This document shows, one piece after another, positions 41,804-50,182 of a stretch of 64,000 nt of DNA. The position numbers and the translations under genes are program-made. This stretch comes from DATLLN01 sp963797175 (lineage in GTDB: Bacteria; Actinomycetota; Thermoleophilia; Gaiellales; JAICJC01): the NCBI GenBank assembly GCA_963797175.1, contig CAWCOL010000009.1:1488001-1552000 (forward strand). The letters run 5' to 3'. Every line of letters begins with the position of its first letter. Position 1 is the stretch's first letter. The notes under the pieces were generated by a model that worked only from the letters and a program-made list of their open reading frames with translations, was not told where the DNA came from and did not search any database.

Positions 41804-43132
41804 CTAGGCGGTCAGCTCGCCGGTCAGCTCGGCGAGCACGCCCAGGTAGTGGTCGATGTCCGCCTCGGTGGCGGGCACCGACGCGGCCGGCCCGGCGCCC
41901 TCGATCGCCTCCCACACGCCGCGGTTCGCCATATAGACCCGGATCAGCGACCACAGGTCGCGGTCGAGGTCGGCCCGGCCCTCGGCGGCATTCGTCGGCT
42001 GGACGCCGCCGAAGCAGTAGCCGGAGCGGGCGTACAGGCGGTGCGCGCGCCACGGCAGGCTCGCGTCCTCGGCGACCCGGTCGATGCCGTCGGCGATCCG
42101 CGCGCCGAGCGCGGACGTGTGGACGAACGCGTCGGGCGTCAGCACCTCCGTCAGCGCCGCGCGGGCGGCCGCCATCGAGAGCGCGTTGCCGAACAACGTG
42201 CCGCCGGTGCCGGCCCAGCCGTCGAAGCGTGCCGCGAGCGCCGCCGTCATGCCGTAGGCGCCGATCGGCACGCCGCCCCCGATCGACTTGCCGATCGTGA
42301 GCACGTCCGGCTCGAGCTCCCACAGGTGCGTCAGCCCGCCGTGGCCGCAGATCTGCGTGTGCGTCTCGTCGAGGATCAGCATCGTGCCGGTGTCGCGGGT
42401 GATCCGGCGGAGCTCGTCGTGGTAGCCGGGCTGCGGCTGGATCACGCCCTGCGTGTTCGTCATCGCCGGCTCGGCCAGGACGCAGGCGACCCGCTCGTCG
42501 CGCAGCGTCGCCCGCAGCGCGTCGGGATCGTTGAACGGAACCAGGCGCACGCCGGCGGCGTTGCCCGGCGGCAGCCCCGCCGCCTCGTCGACGACGCGCC
42601 CGCCGTCCAGCTCCGTCTGCATCTCGTCGGAGTGGCCGTGGTACTTGCCGTCGAACATCAGCACCAGCCCGCGGTCGGTCGCACGGCGGCACAGGCGCAT
42701 CGCCTCGACGTTGGCGGATGTCGCGGCGAGCGTGAACTGCCATTGGGGCAGCCGGTAGCGCGCCGCCAGCAGCCGCGCGACCTCGACCGCGTCCTCGCCG
42801 GGCAGCAGGAACTGGGTGCCGGTGCGCACCGCCGCGCTGACGGCGCGCACCACCGGCGGCGGTGCGTAACCGCAGAACATGCTCGTGTCGGCGATGTTGA
42901 CGTCGAGGTAGCGGTGCCCGTCGACATCGGTGAACCAGGCGCCCTCGCCCTCGGCGGCGAACGGCGGCTCGCCGTCGTTCAGGTCGTGCAGCCAGCTCAT
43001 CGGGACGCCCTGCGGCATCACCTCGAGCGCGGCCCGACGCAGCGCGGCCGTGCGCGGCCGCTCGGCCGCGAACCGCTCCCGCTCGCGCGCCCGCAGCGCC
43101 GTCAACCGTGTGGTGTCGAGCGCGGTCGTCAT
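41804..43132 (-). CDS. Class III aminotransferase (HemL-like subgroup)
   Basis: 442 aa PLP enzyme. FDGKYHGHSDEM is the glutamate-1-semialdehyde-aminomutase-like signature, LILDETHTQICG binds the PLP ring, and the Schiff-base Lys lies in LTIGKSIGGGVPIGAYG. Acts on an omega-amino acid, amine or semialdehyde. ATG 43132 overlaps the ALDH stop by four bases (ATGA), so it is the third gene of a GcvT-like/ALDH/aminotransferase operon. It probably deaminates the product or precursor of the aldehyde step. Confidence 0.87.
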   Translation of the reverse strand: MTTALDTTRLTALRARERERFAAERPRTAALRRAALEVMPQGVPMSWLHDLNDGEPPFAAEGEGAWFTDVDGHRYLDVNIADTSMFCGYAPPPVVRAVSAAVRTGTQFLLPGEDAVEVARLLAARYRLPQWQFTLAATSANVEAMRLCRRATDRGLVLMFDGKYHGHSDEMQTELDGGRVVDEAAGLPPGNAAGVRLVPFNDPDALRATLRDERVACVLAEPAMTNTQGVIQPQPGYHDELRRITRDTGTMLILDETHTQICGHGGLTHLWELEPDVLTIGKSIGGGVPIGAYGMTAALAARFDGWAGTGGTLFGNALSMAAARAALTEVLTPDAFVHTSALGARIADGIDRVAEDASLPWRAHRLYARSGYCFGGVQPTNAAEGRADLDRDLWSLIRVYMANRGVWEAIEGAGPAASVPATEADIDHYLGVLAELTGELTA

Positions 43133-44574
43133 TCCGTGGAGATGAACACGCTCTTCAGCTCGGTGTTGTGCTCGAGCGCGTGCATCCCCAGCTCCTTGCC
43201 GACGCCCGACTGCTTGTAGCCGCCGAACGGCGTCTGCACGAACACGCTGGAGTTGGTGTTGACGCCGAGCACCCCGGTGCGGAGCGCGCGGGCGACCCGC
43301 AGCTGGCGCGCGCCGTCGCGCGTCCACAGCGACCCCGACAGGCCGTAGGGCGTGTCGTTCGCCAGGCGCACCGCCTCGGCCTCGTCGCGGAACGGGATCA
43401 CGCTGACCACCGGGCCGAAGATCTCCTCGCGGGCCACGGTCATCTCGTTCGTGCAGCCGTCCAGCACCGCCGGCCGCAGGAAGAACCCCTCGTCCAGCCC
43501 ACCGTCCGGCCTGTCGCCTCCGGTGACGACCGCGGCGCCCTCCTCGATCCCGCGGCGGATGTAGCCCTCGACCGTCTCGCGCTGGCCTGCCGAGATCATC
43601 GGCCCCACCTGCGTCTGCGGATCCTCCGGCATGCCCACCCGGATCGCGGCGGTGGTCGCGGCGTAGCGCTGGACCACCTCGTCGTGCACGGACGCCTCGA
43701 CCAGCAGCCGCGAGCGCGCGCAGCAGTCCTGGCCGCAGTTCTCGAACACGGCGAACGGCGCCAGCTCGCCGACGCGGTCGAGGTCGGCGTCGGCGAAGAC
43801 CACGCAGGCCGACTTGCCGCCCAGTTCCAAAGTGACGCGCTTGATCGTGCCCGCCGCCCGGCGCGCGATCTCGGCGCCGACGGCCGTCGAGCCGGTGAAC
43901 CCGATCTTGCCCACCAGCGGATGCTCGACCAGCGCGTTGCCCGCGGAGGAGCCGGGGCCGGGGACGACGTTCAGCGCGCCCGCCGGCAGCCCGGCCTCGA
44001 CGGCCAGCTCGGCGTAGCGGAGCGCCGACAGCGGCGTCAGGCTGGCCGGCTTGAGCACGACGGTGTTGCCGGCGGCGAGCGCAGGGGCGATCTTCCAATT
44101 GGCGATGTTGAGCGGGAAGTTCCAGGGCGTGATCAGACCGACGACGCCGATCGGCTCGCGGAAGGTCAGCGCGACGCCGTTCCGCTCGACCGGGATGGTG
44201 TGGCCGAAGAACTTGTCCACGGCCCCCGCGTAGTAGCGGATCACGTCCACGATCATGCCCAGCTGGCCGCGCGCGTCGCCGATCGGCATGCCGACGTTGC
44301 GGCACTCGATCAGCGCCAGCTCCTCGGCGTGCTCCTCGACCAGTGCGGCGAAGCGGTGCAGGACGCGGCCCCGCGTCACGGGCGATCGCGTGCCCCAGTC
44401 CTCGTAGGCCCTGGCGGCCGCCTCGACCGCGCGGTTGACGTCCTCGACGCCGCCCTCGGCGACGCTGGCGAGGGTGGTCGCGGTGGCCGGGTTGGTCACG
44501 TCGAACGTTCGCCCCTCGGCGGCGTCGCGCCGCTCGCCGGCGATCAGCAGCCGCTCGGTCGTTGTCGTCGCCAT
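43129..44574 (-). CDS. Aldehyde dehydrogenase family protein
   Basis: 481 aa, NAD(P)-dependent. Cofactor region ITPWNFPLNIANWKIAPAL, catalytic Glu in TLELGGKSACV, catalytic Cys in NCGQDCCARSR (two adjacent Cys), and EEIFGPVVSVIPF at the C-terminal motif. Similar to betaine-aldehyde/PuuC-type enzymes that oxidise amino-aldehydes. It sits between a GcvT-like gene (one base gap) and an aminotransferase, so it likely oxidises the aldehyde formed from an amine. Confidence 0.93.
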   Translation of the reverse strand: MATTTTERLLIAGERRDAAEGRTFDVTNPATATTLASVAEGGVEDVNRAVEAAARAYEDWGTRSPVTRGRVLHRFAALVEEHAEELALIECRNVGMPIGDARGQLGMIVDVIRYYAGAVDKFFGHTIPVERNGVALTFREPIGVVGLITPWNFPLNIANWKIAPALAAGNTVVLKPASLTPLSALRYAELAVEAGLPAGALNVVPGPGSSAGNALVEHPLVGKIGFTGSTAVGAEIARRAAGTIKRVTLELGGKSACVVFADADLDRVGELAPFAVFENCGQDCCARSRLLVEASVHDEVVQRYAATTAAIRVGMPEDPQTQVGPMISAGQRETVEGYIRRGIEEGAAVVTGGDRPDGGLDEGFFLRPAVLDGCTNEMTVAREEIFGPVVSVIPFRDEAEAVRLANDTPYGLSGSLWTRDGARQLRVARALRTGVLGVNTNSSVFVQTPFGGYKQSGVGKELGMHALEHNTELKSVFISTE

Positions 44575-44575
44575 G

Positions 44576-45709
44576 TCACGCCCCCTGGGTGGTGGGTTCG
44601 AGGTCGCGGCTGACGAACGGCGTCGTCGTCACCTCGACCGGGTCGCTGCCGTCGGGATGTTCGAGCTCGAGCCGCGTGCCCGGCTCGGCCAGGTCGGCGC
44701 GCACCAGGCCGATCGCGATCGACCGCTCCAGCCGCGGCGAGAACGCGATCCACCGCGTCGCGCCGACCGCCTCGCCGCCGGAGCGCAGCGTCCAGGCCGA
44801 GTCCAGCCGGGGCAGCCGCCGGTCGGGGCCGAGCAGCCCCACCTGCCGGCGCTCCGGCCCGCGCTCGGCGATCGCGCGGAGCGCGTCGCGGCCGATGAAG
44901 TCGGGGCCGTCCAGGTCGACCAGCCGCGGGTTCGCCTCGATCGCGTTGATCCCCATCCCGGTCGCCAGGTTCGTGTCGGTGATGCCGGACTCGACGGCGC
45001 GGGCGATGTTGGGGCCGGTGACGAGGATGCCGTGCGGGCGGCCGGCGTCCAGCACCGCGTCCCACAGCTTCAGCGCCCGGTCACTGCCCAGCGGGTAGAT
45101 CTCGTAGCCCAGCTCGTGGCTCCAGCCGGTGCGGGAGACGATCGTGTCGATGCCCGCGATCCGGGCGGGCATGCAGCGGAACGGCCCCAGCCGGTCGGTG
45201 CTGCCGCCGGTCAGCGCCGCCAGCACGTCTCCCGAGCGCGGCCCCTGCACCTGGAGCGGCGCGACGTCGGGCTCGCTCACCTCGACGTCCGCGCCGGAGC
45301 CGACGGCCACGCCGCGTGCCCACAGCAGCAGGTCGACATTGCCGTGGGAGAGCCACATCGTCTGCTCGTCCACGCGCAGCACGACGGGGTCGCAGATGAT
45401 CACGCCCTCGGGCGTGCAGCAGAACGCGTAGCGGCACTCGCCCACGGCCAGCTCGCGCAGGTTGCGAGCGCAGAGCCGGTCGGCCAGCGCGACCGCGTCC
45501 GTGCCGCGCAGCTGGCACTGCCGCTGGGCGCCGACGTCCCACAGGGTGACCCGCTCGGTCAGGGCCGCGTACTCCTCCGCCGGCTGCCGGCCGTAGGCCA
45601 TCGGCATGTCCATGTGGTTGTAGGCCATGTAGACCGTCGCACCCGCGGCCTCGGTGGCCGGGAAGTAGGGCGAACGGCGGGTGTTGGGCTGGAGGGGGTG
45701 GTCGGGCAT
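44576..45709 (-). CDS. GcvT-like aminomethyltransferase family protein
   Basis: 377 aa. GcvT/DmdA-type fold: substrate/folate region (ALTERVTLWDVGAQRQCQLRG), ICDPVVLRVDEQTMWLSHG, SRTGWSHELGYEIYP, and a C-terminal barrel (FIGRDALRAI). These proteins transfer methyl or aminomethyl groups to tetrahydrofolate. No GcvH or GcvP is nearby, so glycine cleavage is unlikely; demethylation of a methylated amine or sulfonium compound is more plausible. TAGGCT lies six bases before ATG 45709, so this heads a leaderless operon with ALDH and aminotransferase. Confidence 0.83.
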   Translation of the reverse strand: MPDHPLQPNTRRSPYFPATEAAGATVYMAYNHMDMPMAYGRQPAEEYAALTERVTLWDVGAQRQCQLRGTDAVALADRLCARNLRELAVGECRYAFCCTPEGVIICDPVVLRVDEQTMWLSHGNVDLLLWARGVAVGSGADVEVSEPDVAPLQVQGPRSGDVLAALTGGSTDRLGPFRCMPARIAGIDTIVSRTGWSHELGYEIYPLGSDRALKLWDAVLDAGRPHGILVTGPNIARAVESGITDTNLATGMGINAIEANPRLVDLDGPDFIGRDALRAIAERGPERRQVGLLGPDRRLPRLDSAWTLRSGGEAVGATRWIAFSPRLERSIAIGLVRADLAEPGTRLELEHPDGSDPVEVTTTPFVSRDLEPTTQGA

Positions 45710-45823
45710 GCCGCGAGCCTACCGCGCCCTACCCGACGGTTCCCGCTCAAGTGTCACGAGCTTCTGCCGATAGAGATAGAGGATTCATTCGGTGTTCGTC
45801 GGGTGAACAACTGGTTCATACGG

Positions 45824-45852
45824 TTGCTTGGGAATCAAACCGGAGGTATACT
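45824..45852 (+). promoter_or_regulatory. Promoter of the small leaderless gene
   Basis: -35 TTGCTT (45824-45829), 17 bases, -10 TATACT (45847-45852), then GTGTTC and ATG 45859. Upstream GTTC/GAAC half-sites at 45794-45817 are arranged as overlapping inverted repeats and could bind a regulator. The region is visibly AT-richer than its surroundings. Confidence 0.7.
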
Positions 45853-45858
45853 GTGTTC

Positions 45859-46032
45859 ATGATGAACATCCTTCCCATTTATAAAGTAACGCAGGGGCGT
45901 AATCCTTCGGGCCGCGAGTCCGAGCGCGATCTGCTGATTCGAGTTGCCCGTGAGCGCCAGGTCGAGGAGCGCCGTGAGCGGCGCCGCTCGGTCGTGCGCA
46001 GGGTCACCGGCCGGGGCAGGCGCGCAGCCTGA
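45859..46032 (+). CDS. Small basic protein, 57 aa
   Basis: 57 aa, strongly basic (about 17 Arg/Lys) with a short hydrophobic start (MMNILPIYKV) and an amphipathic Arg/Glu-rich helix (RVARERQVEERRERRRSV) that could bind nucleic acid or form a coiled coil. No family recognised. A good -35/-10 pair ends six bases before ATG 45859, which supports a genuine leaderless gene rather than the longer upstream frame. It lies between the GcvT-like operon and the ligase gene. Confidence 0.6.
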   Translation: MMNILPIYKVTQGRNPSGRESERDLLIRVARERQVEERRERRRSVVRRVTGRGRRAA

Positions 46033-46057
46033 CCCGGCCTCGGGCGGCCTCGGCTCG

Positions 46058-47425
46058 TTAGAGGCGCTCGAACCCTCTGAACCGCTCCCAGTCGGTGACC
46101 GCAGCCTCGAAGCTGCGGAGCTCCGACCGGGCGAAGTGCAGGTAGTGCGCAACGACGTCCTCGCCGAACGCCTCGCGGGCGAGCGACGAACCCTCCAGCA
46201 GGCCGATCGCCTCGGCCAGGCTGGAGGGCACTCGCGCACCCTCGGAGTCGTAGGCGTTGCCCCGGTACTCGGGCTCGAGCTCGAGCTCGTTGTCGATCCC
46301 GTGCAGGCCGGCCGCGATCACCGCGGCGAACGCCAGGTACGGGTTGACGTCCGCACCGGCGAGCCGGGTCTCGAGGCGCAGCCCCTGGCCGTGGCCGACC
46401 ACCCGGAACGCGCACGTCCGGTTGTCGGTGCCCCAGACCAGCGCCGTGGGCGCGAACGAGCCCCACGCGAAGCGCTTGTAGGAGTTGACGTTGGGCGCGT
46501 AGAGGTACGTGAGCTCGCGGGTCGCCGCCAGCTGGCCGGCCATGAAGTGCCGGAACAGCTCGGAGTGGCCGTGGCCCTCGGCGTCGGGGAACAGGCTCCC
46601 GCCGTCGTCCCAGAACGAGCAGTGGATGTGGCACGAGTTGCCCTCGCGCTCGTTGTACTTGGCCATGAACGTGAGCGCGGTGCCCCGCTGCCAGGCGATC
46701 TCCTTGGCCCCGTTCTTGTAGATCGTGTGGTTGTCGGCCATCGTCAGCGCGTCGGCGTAGCGGAAGTTCACCTCGTGCTGGCCGAAGTTGCACTCGCCCT
46801 TGGAGTCCTCCACCTCGATCCCCGCGCCGGCCATCCCGATCCGGATCGGCCGGATCACGTCCTCCACGACCGTCGTCCCGAAGATCGAGTAGTCGACGTT
46901 GTACGGGTTGGCCGGGTCGAGGTCCTGGTAGCGCTTGGCACGCGCCTGGTCGTAGCTGTCGCGGAAGAGGATGAACTCGAGCTCCGAGCCGATGTTGGCG
47001 TACCACCCGCGCTCGGCCAGGCGGTCGAGCTGGCGGCGCAGGATCTGCCGCGGCGAGGCGACGACCGGGCGGCCGTCCTGCCACTCCAGGTCGGCGACCA
47101 CCAGCACGGTGCGCTCCAGCCACGGCACCCGGCGCAGCGTCGCCATGTCCGGCTTGAAGACGAAGTCGCCGTAGCCGGTCTCCCAGGACGCCATCTCGAA
47201 CCCCTGCACGGGATTCATGTCGACGTCCACGGTGAGCAGGTAGTAGCAGCCCTCGGCGCCGTGGTCGGCGATCTCCTTCATGAAGAAGGGGGCGTGCAGG
47301 CGCTTGCCCATCAAGCGGCCCTGCATGTCGGTCATCACCAGCAGCACCGTGTCGATCGCGCCCGATTCGACGTCGCCGCGTAGCTCGTCGAGAGTCAGCA
47401 CCGTTGTCCCTTCCGAATGGGTCAT
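46058..47425 (-). CDS. Glutamine-synthetase family ligase (gamma-glutamylamine synthetase-like)
   Basis: 455 aa. GS fold with beta-grasp N-domain (LVMTDMQGRLMGKR), Glu metal ligands (GSELEFILF, ECNFGQHEVNF), ATP-binding FMAKYNEREGNSCHIHCSF and NRTCAFRVVG. The divergent N-terminus and lack of the adenylylation-site sequence suit PuuA/GlnA3-type enzymes that couple glutamate to amines rather than ammonia. ATG 47425 heads the ORF; GTG 47401 follows AAGGGA by six bases and matches family N-termini, so it may be the real start. Divergent from the PuuD-like gene. Confidence 0.87.
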   Translation of the reverse strand: MTHSEGTTVLTLDELRGDVESGAIDTVLLVMTDMQGRLMGKRLHAPFFMKEIADHGAEGCYYLLTVDVDMNPVQGFEMASWETGYGDFVFKPDMATLRRVPWLERTVLVVADLEWQDGRPVVASPRQILRRQLDRLAERGWYANIGSELEFILFRDSYDQARAKRYQDLDPANPYNVDYSIFGTTVVEDVIRPIRIGMAGAGIEVEDSKGECNFGQHEVNFRYADALTMADNHTIYKNGAKEIAWQRGTALTFMAKYNEREGNSCHIHCSFWDDGGSLFPDAEGHGHSELFRHFMAGQLAATRELTYLYAPNVNSYKRFAWGSFAPTALVWGTDNRTCAFRVVGHGQGLRLETRLAGADVNPYLAFAAVIAAGLHGIDNELELEPEYRGNAYDSEGARVPSSLAEAIGLLEGSSLAREAFGEDVVAHYLHFARSELRSFEAAVTDWERFRGFERL

Positions 47426-47456
47426 CCAGTCGGGCCATTCATATACTCATGGTGGT

Positions 47457-48188
47457 ATGGACCGCAACCGGCCGCTGATCGGGATCTGCGCCTACGAGGT
47501 GCCGGCCGCGTTCGCCCACTGGCGCGACGTGACCTGCGTGATGGTGCCGTCGGGCTACACCCGCTCGGTGCACGCGGCCGGCGGCGCGCCGGTGGTGCTG
47601 GCGCCGCTGGAGGGCACCGCCGAACTGCTGGACGTGCTGGACGGGCTGATCCTGTCCGGCGGCTCCGACATCGGCCCCGAGCACTACGGGCAGGAGGCCC
47701 ACGCCGAGTCCACGCCGGTCTGGCCGCACCGCGACCGTGCCGAGCTCGACCTGCTGCGGGCCGCCCTCGAGCGCGACGTGCCGGTGCTCGGCATCTGCCG
47801 CGGCATGCAGCTGCTGAACGTTGTCCGCGGCGGCAACCTGCACCAGCACCTGCCCGACGTGCTGGACGACGCCGGGCCGCACAAGTCGGCGCCGGGAACG
47901 TTCGCGCAGCACCCGGTGGCGATCGAGCCGGGGTCGCTGCTGTCCGGCCTGGTGCCGGCGGATGCGCGGGTGCACTCGTGCCACCACCAGGCGCCCGACC
48001 ACCTGGGCGATGGCGTGCGGGTGACCGTGCGCGGCGACGACGGGGTGGCCGAGGGGATCGAGCTGGACGGCGCGTCGTTCGCCGTCGGGGTGCTGTGGCA
48101 CCCGGAGGAGGACCCCGGTGCGGGCGCCGGCCTGTTCCGGGCGCTGGTGGACGCGGCCCGCGATCACCGCGTCCGCAGGGTGGCCTGA
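47457..48188 (+). CDS. Gamma-glutamyl-gamma-aminobutyrate hydrolase (PuuD) family
   Basis: 243 aa class I glutamine-amidotransferase-like hydrolase. Nucleophile Cys in VLGICRGMQLLN, catalytic His and Glu in VLWHPEED, and an oxyanion-like SGGSDIGPEHYG. It releases glutamate from gamma-glutamylated intermediates, the last step of Puu-type catabolism. TATACT at 47442-47447 lies nine bases before ATG 47457. The 31-base gap to the divergent ligase gene must hold both promoters, implying co-regulation. Confidence 0.9.
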   Translation: MDRNRPLIGICAYEVPAAFAHWRDVTCVMVPSGYTRSVHAAGGAPVVLAPLEGTAELLDVLDGLILSGGSDIGPEHYGQEAHAESTPVWPHRDRAELDLLRAALERDVPVLGICRGMQLLNVVRGGNLHQHLPDVLDDAGPHKSAPGTFAQHPVAIEPGSLLSGLVPADARVHSCHHQAPDHLGDGVRVTVRGDDGVAEGIELDGASFAVGVLWHPEEDPGAGAGLFRALVDAARDHRVRRVA

Positions 48189-48196
48189 CCGCTCGG

Positions 48197-48580
48197 CTAG
48201 GCCGCGTCGCTGCCGCGGTCGGCGGAGCGGATCGCCTCGATCAGCTCGTCGAGCCCGACGCCCTTCTTGAGGCAGTTGGTCGCGCCCGCCGCCAGCGCCG
48301 CCTCGATCATCTGCGGCTCGTCGTAGGCCGAGAGGACGACGACCGGCATCGCCCACGCCGACCCGGCGATCTGCTCCGTCGCCTCGATGCCATCGACGTT
48401 GGGCATGCGCATGTCCATCACCACGACGTCCGGTTTGGACTGCTCGGCGAGCGACACGGCCTCGGCGCCGTCGCTCGCCTCCGCCACCACCGTCATGCCC
48501 GCCTCGGCCAGGGCGTCGCGCAGGACCCCACGCAGGAGGGCATTGTCCTCGGCGATCAGGATGCGGATGGGGGAATGCAC
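48197..48580 (-). CDS. Single-domain response regulator (receiver only)
   Basis: 127 aa. Receiver fold with acidic pocket (LIAEDN), Asp in VVVMDMRMP, Ser in VVLSAYD and Lys in CLKKG; no output domain. NarL-type sequence suggests derivation from a LuxR-family regulator. It may act as a phosphate sink or protein-binding switch; no kinase is adjacent, though the NarL-type pair at 50.2-51.5 kb is near. GTG 48580 with TAGGCT six bases upstream (leaderless). Ends nine bases after the PuuD-like gene (convergent). Confidence 0.85.
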   Translation of the reverse strand: MHSPIRILIAEDNALLRGVLRDALAEAGMTVVAEASDGAEAVSLAEQSKPDVVVMDMRMPNVDGIEATEQIAGSAWAMPVVVLSAYDEPQMIEAALAAGATNCLKKGVGLDELIEAIRSADRGSDAA

Positions 48581-48650
48581 GTCGGCAGCCTACGCTCGTT
48601 GATGGATCGAGGGCAAGTCGCCCCGCACCCGGTCGGTATCCTGGCCGGCG

Positions 48651-49457
48651 ATGGGACGATACAGCTATGTCATCTGCGACGTGTTCACGGCCGAGCCGCT
48701 GGCCGGGAACGCGCTCTGCGTCTTCACCGACGCGCGTGGGCTGGACGCCGTCGCGATGCAGCGGCTGGCGCGCGAGACCAACCTGTCCGAGACGACGTTC
48801 GTCTTCCCGGCGGGCGACGCCGAGGGCGACTTCGCCGTGCGCATCTTCACCCCGGCGGCGGAGCTGCCCTTCGCCGGCCACCCGCTGATCGGTACCGCGG
48901 CCGTGCTCGGCGGCTCCCTGCCTTTCGAGCGGCTGACGCTGGCCACCGGTGCCGGCCCGATCGCGATCGACCTCGACCGCCGCGACGGCGCCGTGCGCGG
49001 CGCGACCATGGTTCAGCCACGGCCCGCGTTCGAGGCGCTCGCCGAGGCGCCGGCGATGTGCGCGGCGCTCGGTCTCTCCGGCCGGCCGGTCGTCGTCGCG
49101 GACAACGGTACCCGCACGGCGCTGGTGGAGGCGACCGCCGGCGAGCTGGCCGGGCTCGCGCCTGATCTGGCCGCGCTGGGCCGGGTCGGCGGCGCCAGCA
49201 CCTGCCTGGTCTACGCCGACAACGGTGGCGAGCCGGTGCGCGCCCGCGTGTTCGCGCCCTGGGAGGGCGTCGCCGAGGACCCGGGCACGGGATCGGCCGC
49301 GGGGCCGCTGGCCGCGCACCTGGGCCGCTCGATCTCGATCCTCCAGGGCGTCGAGATGGGCAGGCCCTGCGAGATCGACGTGGAGCTGCCCGAGGACGGC
49401 CGCCCGCGGGTGACCGGGGCCGTGACCATGGTCGGCCGCGGCCACTACGTGCTGTAG
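48651..49457 (+). CDS. PhzF family isomerase-like protein
   Basis: 268 aa with the two-lobed diaminopimelate-epimerase fold. N-lobe VFTAEPLAGNALCVF, catalytic Glu in ARETNLSETTFVF, anion site FAGHPLIGTA, and C-lobe EDPGTGSAAGPLA. PhzF isomerises a dihydroanthranilate in phenazine synthesis, but no other phenazine gene is present, so another isomerisation is likely. TATCCT lies eight bases before ATG 48651. The 3' end overlaps the PfkB gene by 13 bases. Confidence 0.88.
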   Translation: MGRYSYVICDVFTAEPLAGNALCVFTDARGLDAVAMQRLARETNLSETTFVFPAGDAEGDFAVRIFTPAAELPFAGHPLIGTAAVLGGSLPFERLTLATGAGPIAIDLDRRDGAVRGATMVQPRPAFEALAEAPAMCAALGLSGRPVVVADNGTRTALVEATAGELAGLAPDLAALGRVGGASTCLVYADNGGEPVRARVFAPWEGVAEDPGTGSAAGPLAAHLGRSISILQGVEMGRPCEIDVELPEDGRPRVTGAVTMVGRGHYVL

Positions 49458-50182
49458 AGCTCCTCGACGCCGCGGACGGCGAAGAGCACGGCGGCGGCCG
49501 GTTCGTCGCCGCGGGCACGGCCGAGGGCGTAGAGCGCGCCCAGCGAGTCGCCGGCGCCGGTCGGGTCCTCGAAGCCGCCGGCGGCAGCGGGCACCTCGGC
49601 GATCGTGCCGCGAGCGATCGAGATCGCGCCCCGCGGGCCCAGCGAGAGCAGCACCTCGGGCACCTCCAGCGTCGCCAGCGCGGCGGGATCGTCGCTGCCG
49701 GTCAGCGCCCGCGCCTCGATCTCGTTCAGCTTCAGCGCGGTGACGCCGAGCACCGCGTCCAGCGCGAACTCCCGCAGCCGCACCGGCCCCGGCTCGGCCC
49801 CGCGCGACGGGCCCTGGCAGTCGAGCAGCGACGGGATGCCGGTGGCCGCCACGGCCCGCAGCACGTCGGGCGGAAAGTCGCCGGCGCTCTGGGGCCCGAG
49901 CACGATCCACGCGCAGCCCTCGAGCTGCGGCATCCGCTCGGCCAGCCAGGCCGGGGTGACCGGGTCGGCGACGCGGTCGAGCGACTGCTCCGTGCCGGCG
50001 TCGGTGTGCCGCAGCCGCGAGATCACCTCGCCCGGCGTCTCCATCACGACCGGCTCGGCGCCGGCGAACCGCAGCGCCCGGGCCGCATAGTGCGGCGCTC
50101 CGCCGGTGCGGCGGATCGTCGGCGAGCCGGGCAGGTCGATCAGGTCGACGGTGCGCGGCCCGATGGCCGCGATCCGGATCAT
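49445..50182 (-). CDS. PfkB-family carbohydrate kinase-like protein
   Basis: 245 aa, short for a sugar kinase (usual about 300). C-terminal catalytic motif FEDPTGAGDSLGALYALG with the base Asp is present; the N-terminal part lacks much of the lid and the first signature is weak (RTGGAPHYAARALRFAG). It may phosphorylate a small sugar, nucleoside or related alcohol. Start ATG 50182 overlaps the stop of the kinase-like gene (ATGA), so it is the last gene of the NarL-type operon, an unusual neighbour for a regulator pair. Confidence 0.8.
   Translation of the reverse strand: MIRIAAIGPRTVDLIDLPGSPTIRRTGGAPHYAARALRFAGAEPVVMETPGEVISRLRHTDAGTEQSLDRVADPVTPAWLAERMPQLEGCAWIVLGPQSAGDFPPDVLRAVAATGIPSLLDCQGPSRGAEPGPVRLREFALDAVLGVTALKLNEIEARALTGSDDPAALATLEVPEVLLSLGPRGAISIARGTIAEVPAAAGGFEDPTGAGDSLGALYALGRARGDEPAAAVLFAVRGVEELYST

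Noticed and set aside
41804..44305. 833-codon minus-strand frame joining the aminotransferase to sequence inside the ALDH gene
   Set aside because: The upstream half is an out-of-frame shadow of the aldehyde dehydrogenase, which is intact in its own frame.
44576..45709. Glycine cleavage system T protein
   Set aside because: No gcvH or gcvP nearby, and the gene is embedded with ALDH and a transaminase.
48651..49457. Phenazine biosynthesis locus on the strength of PhzF
   Set aside because: No other phenazine gene is present; PhzF-like proteins are common outside such clusters.
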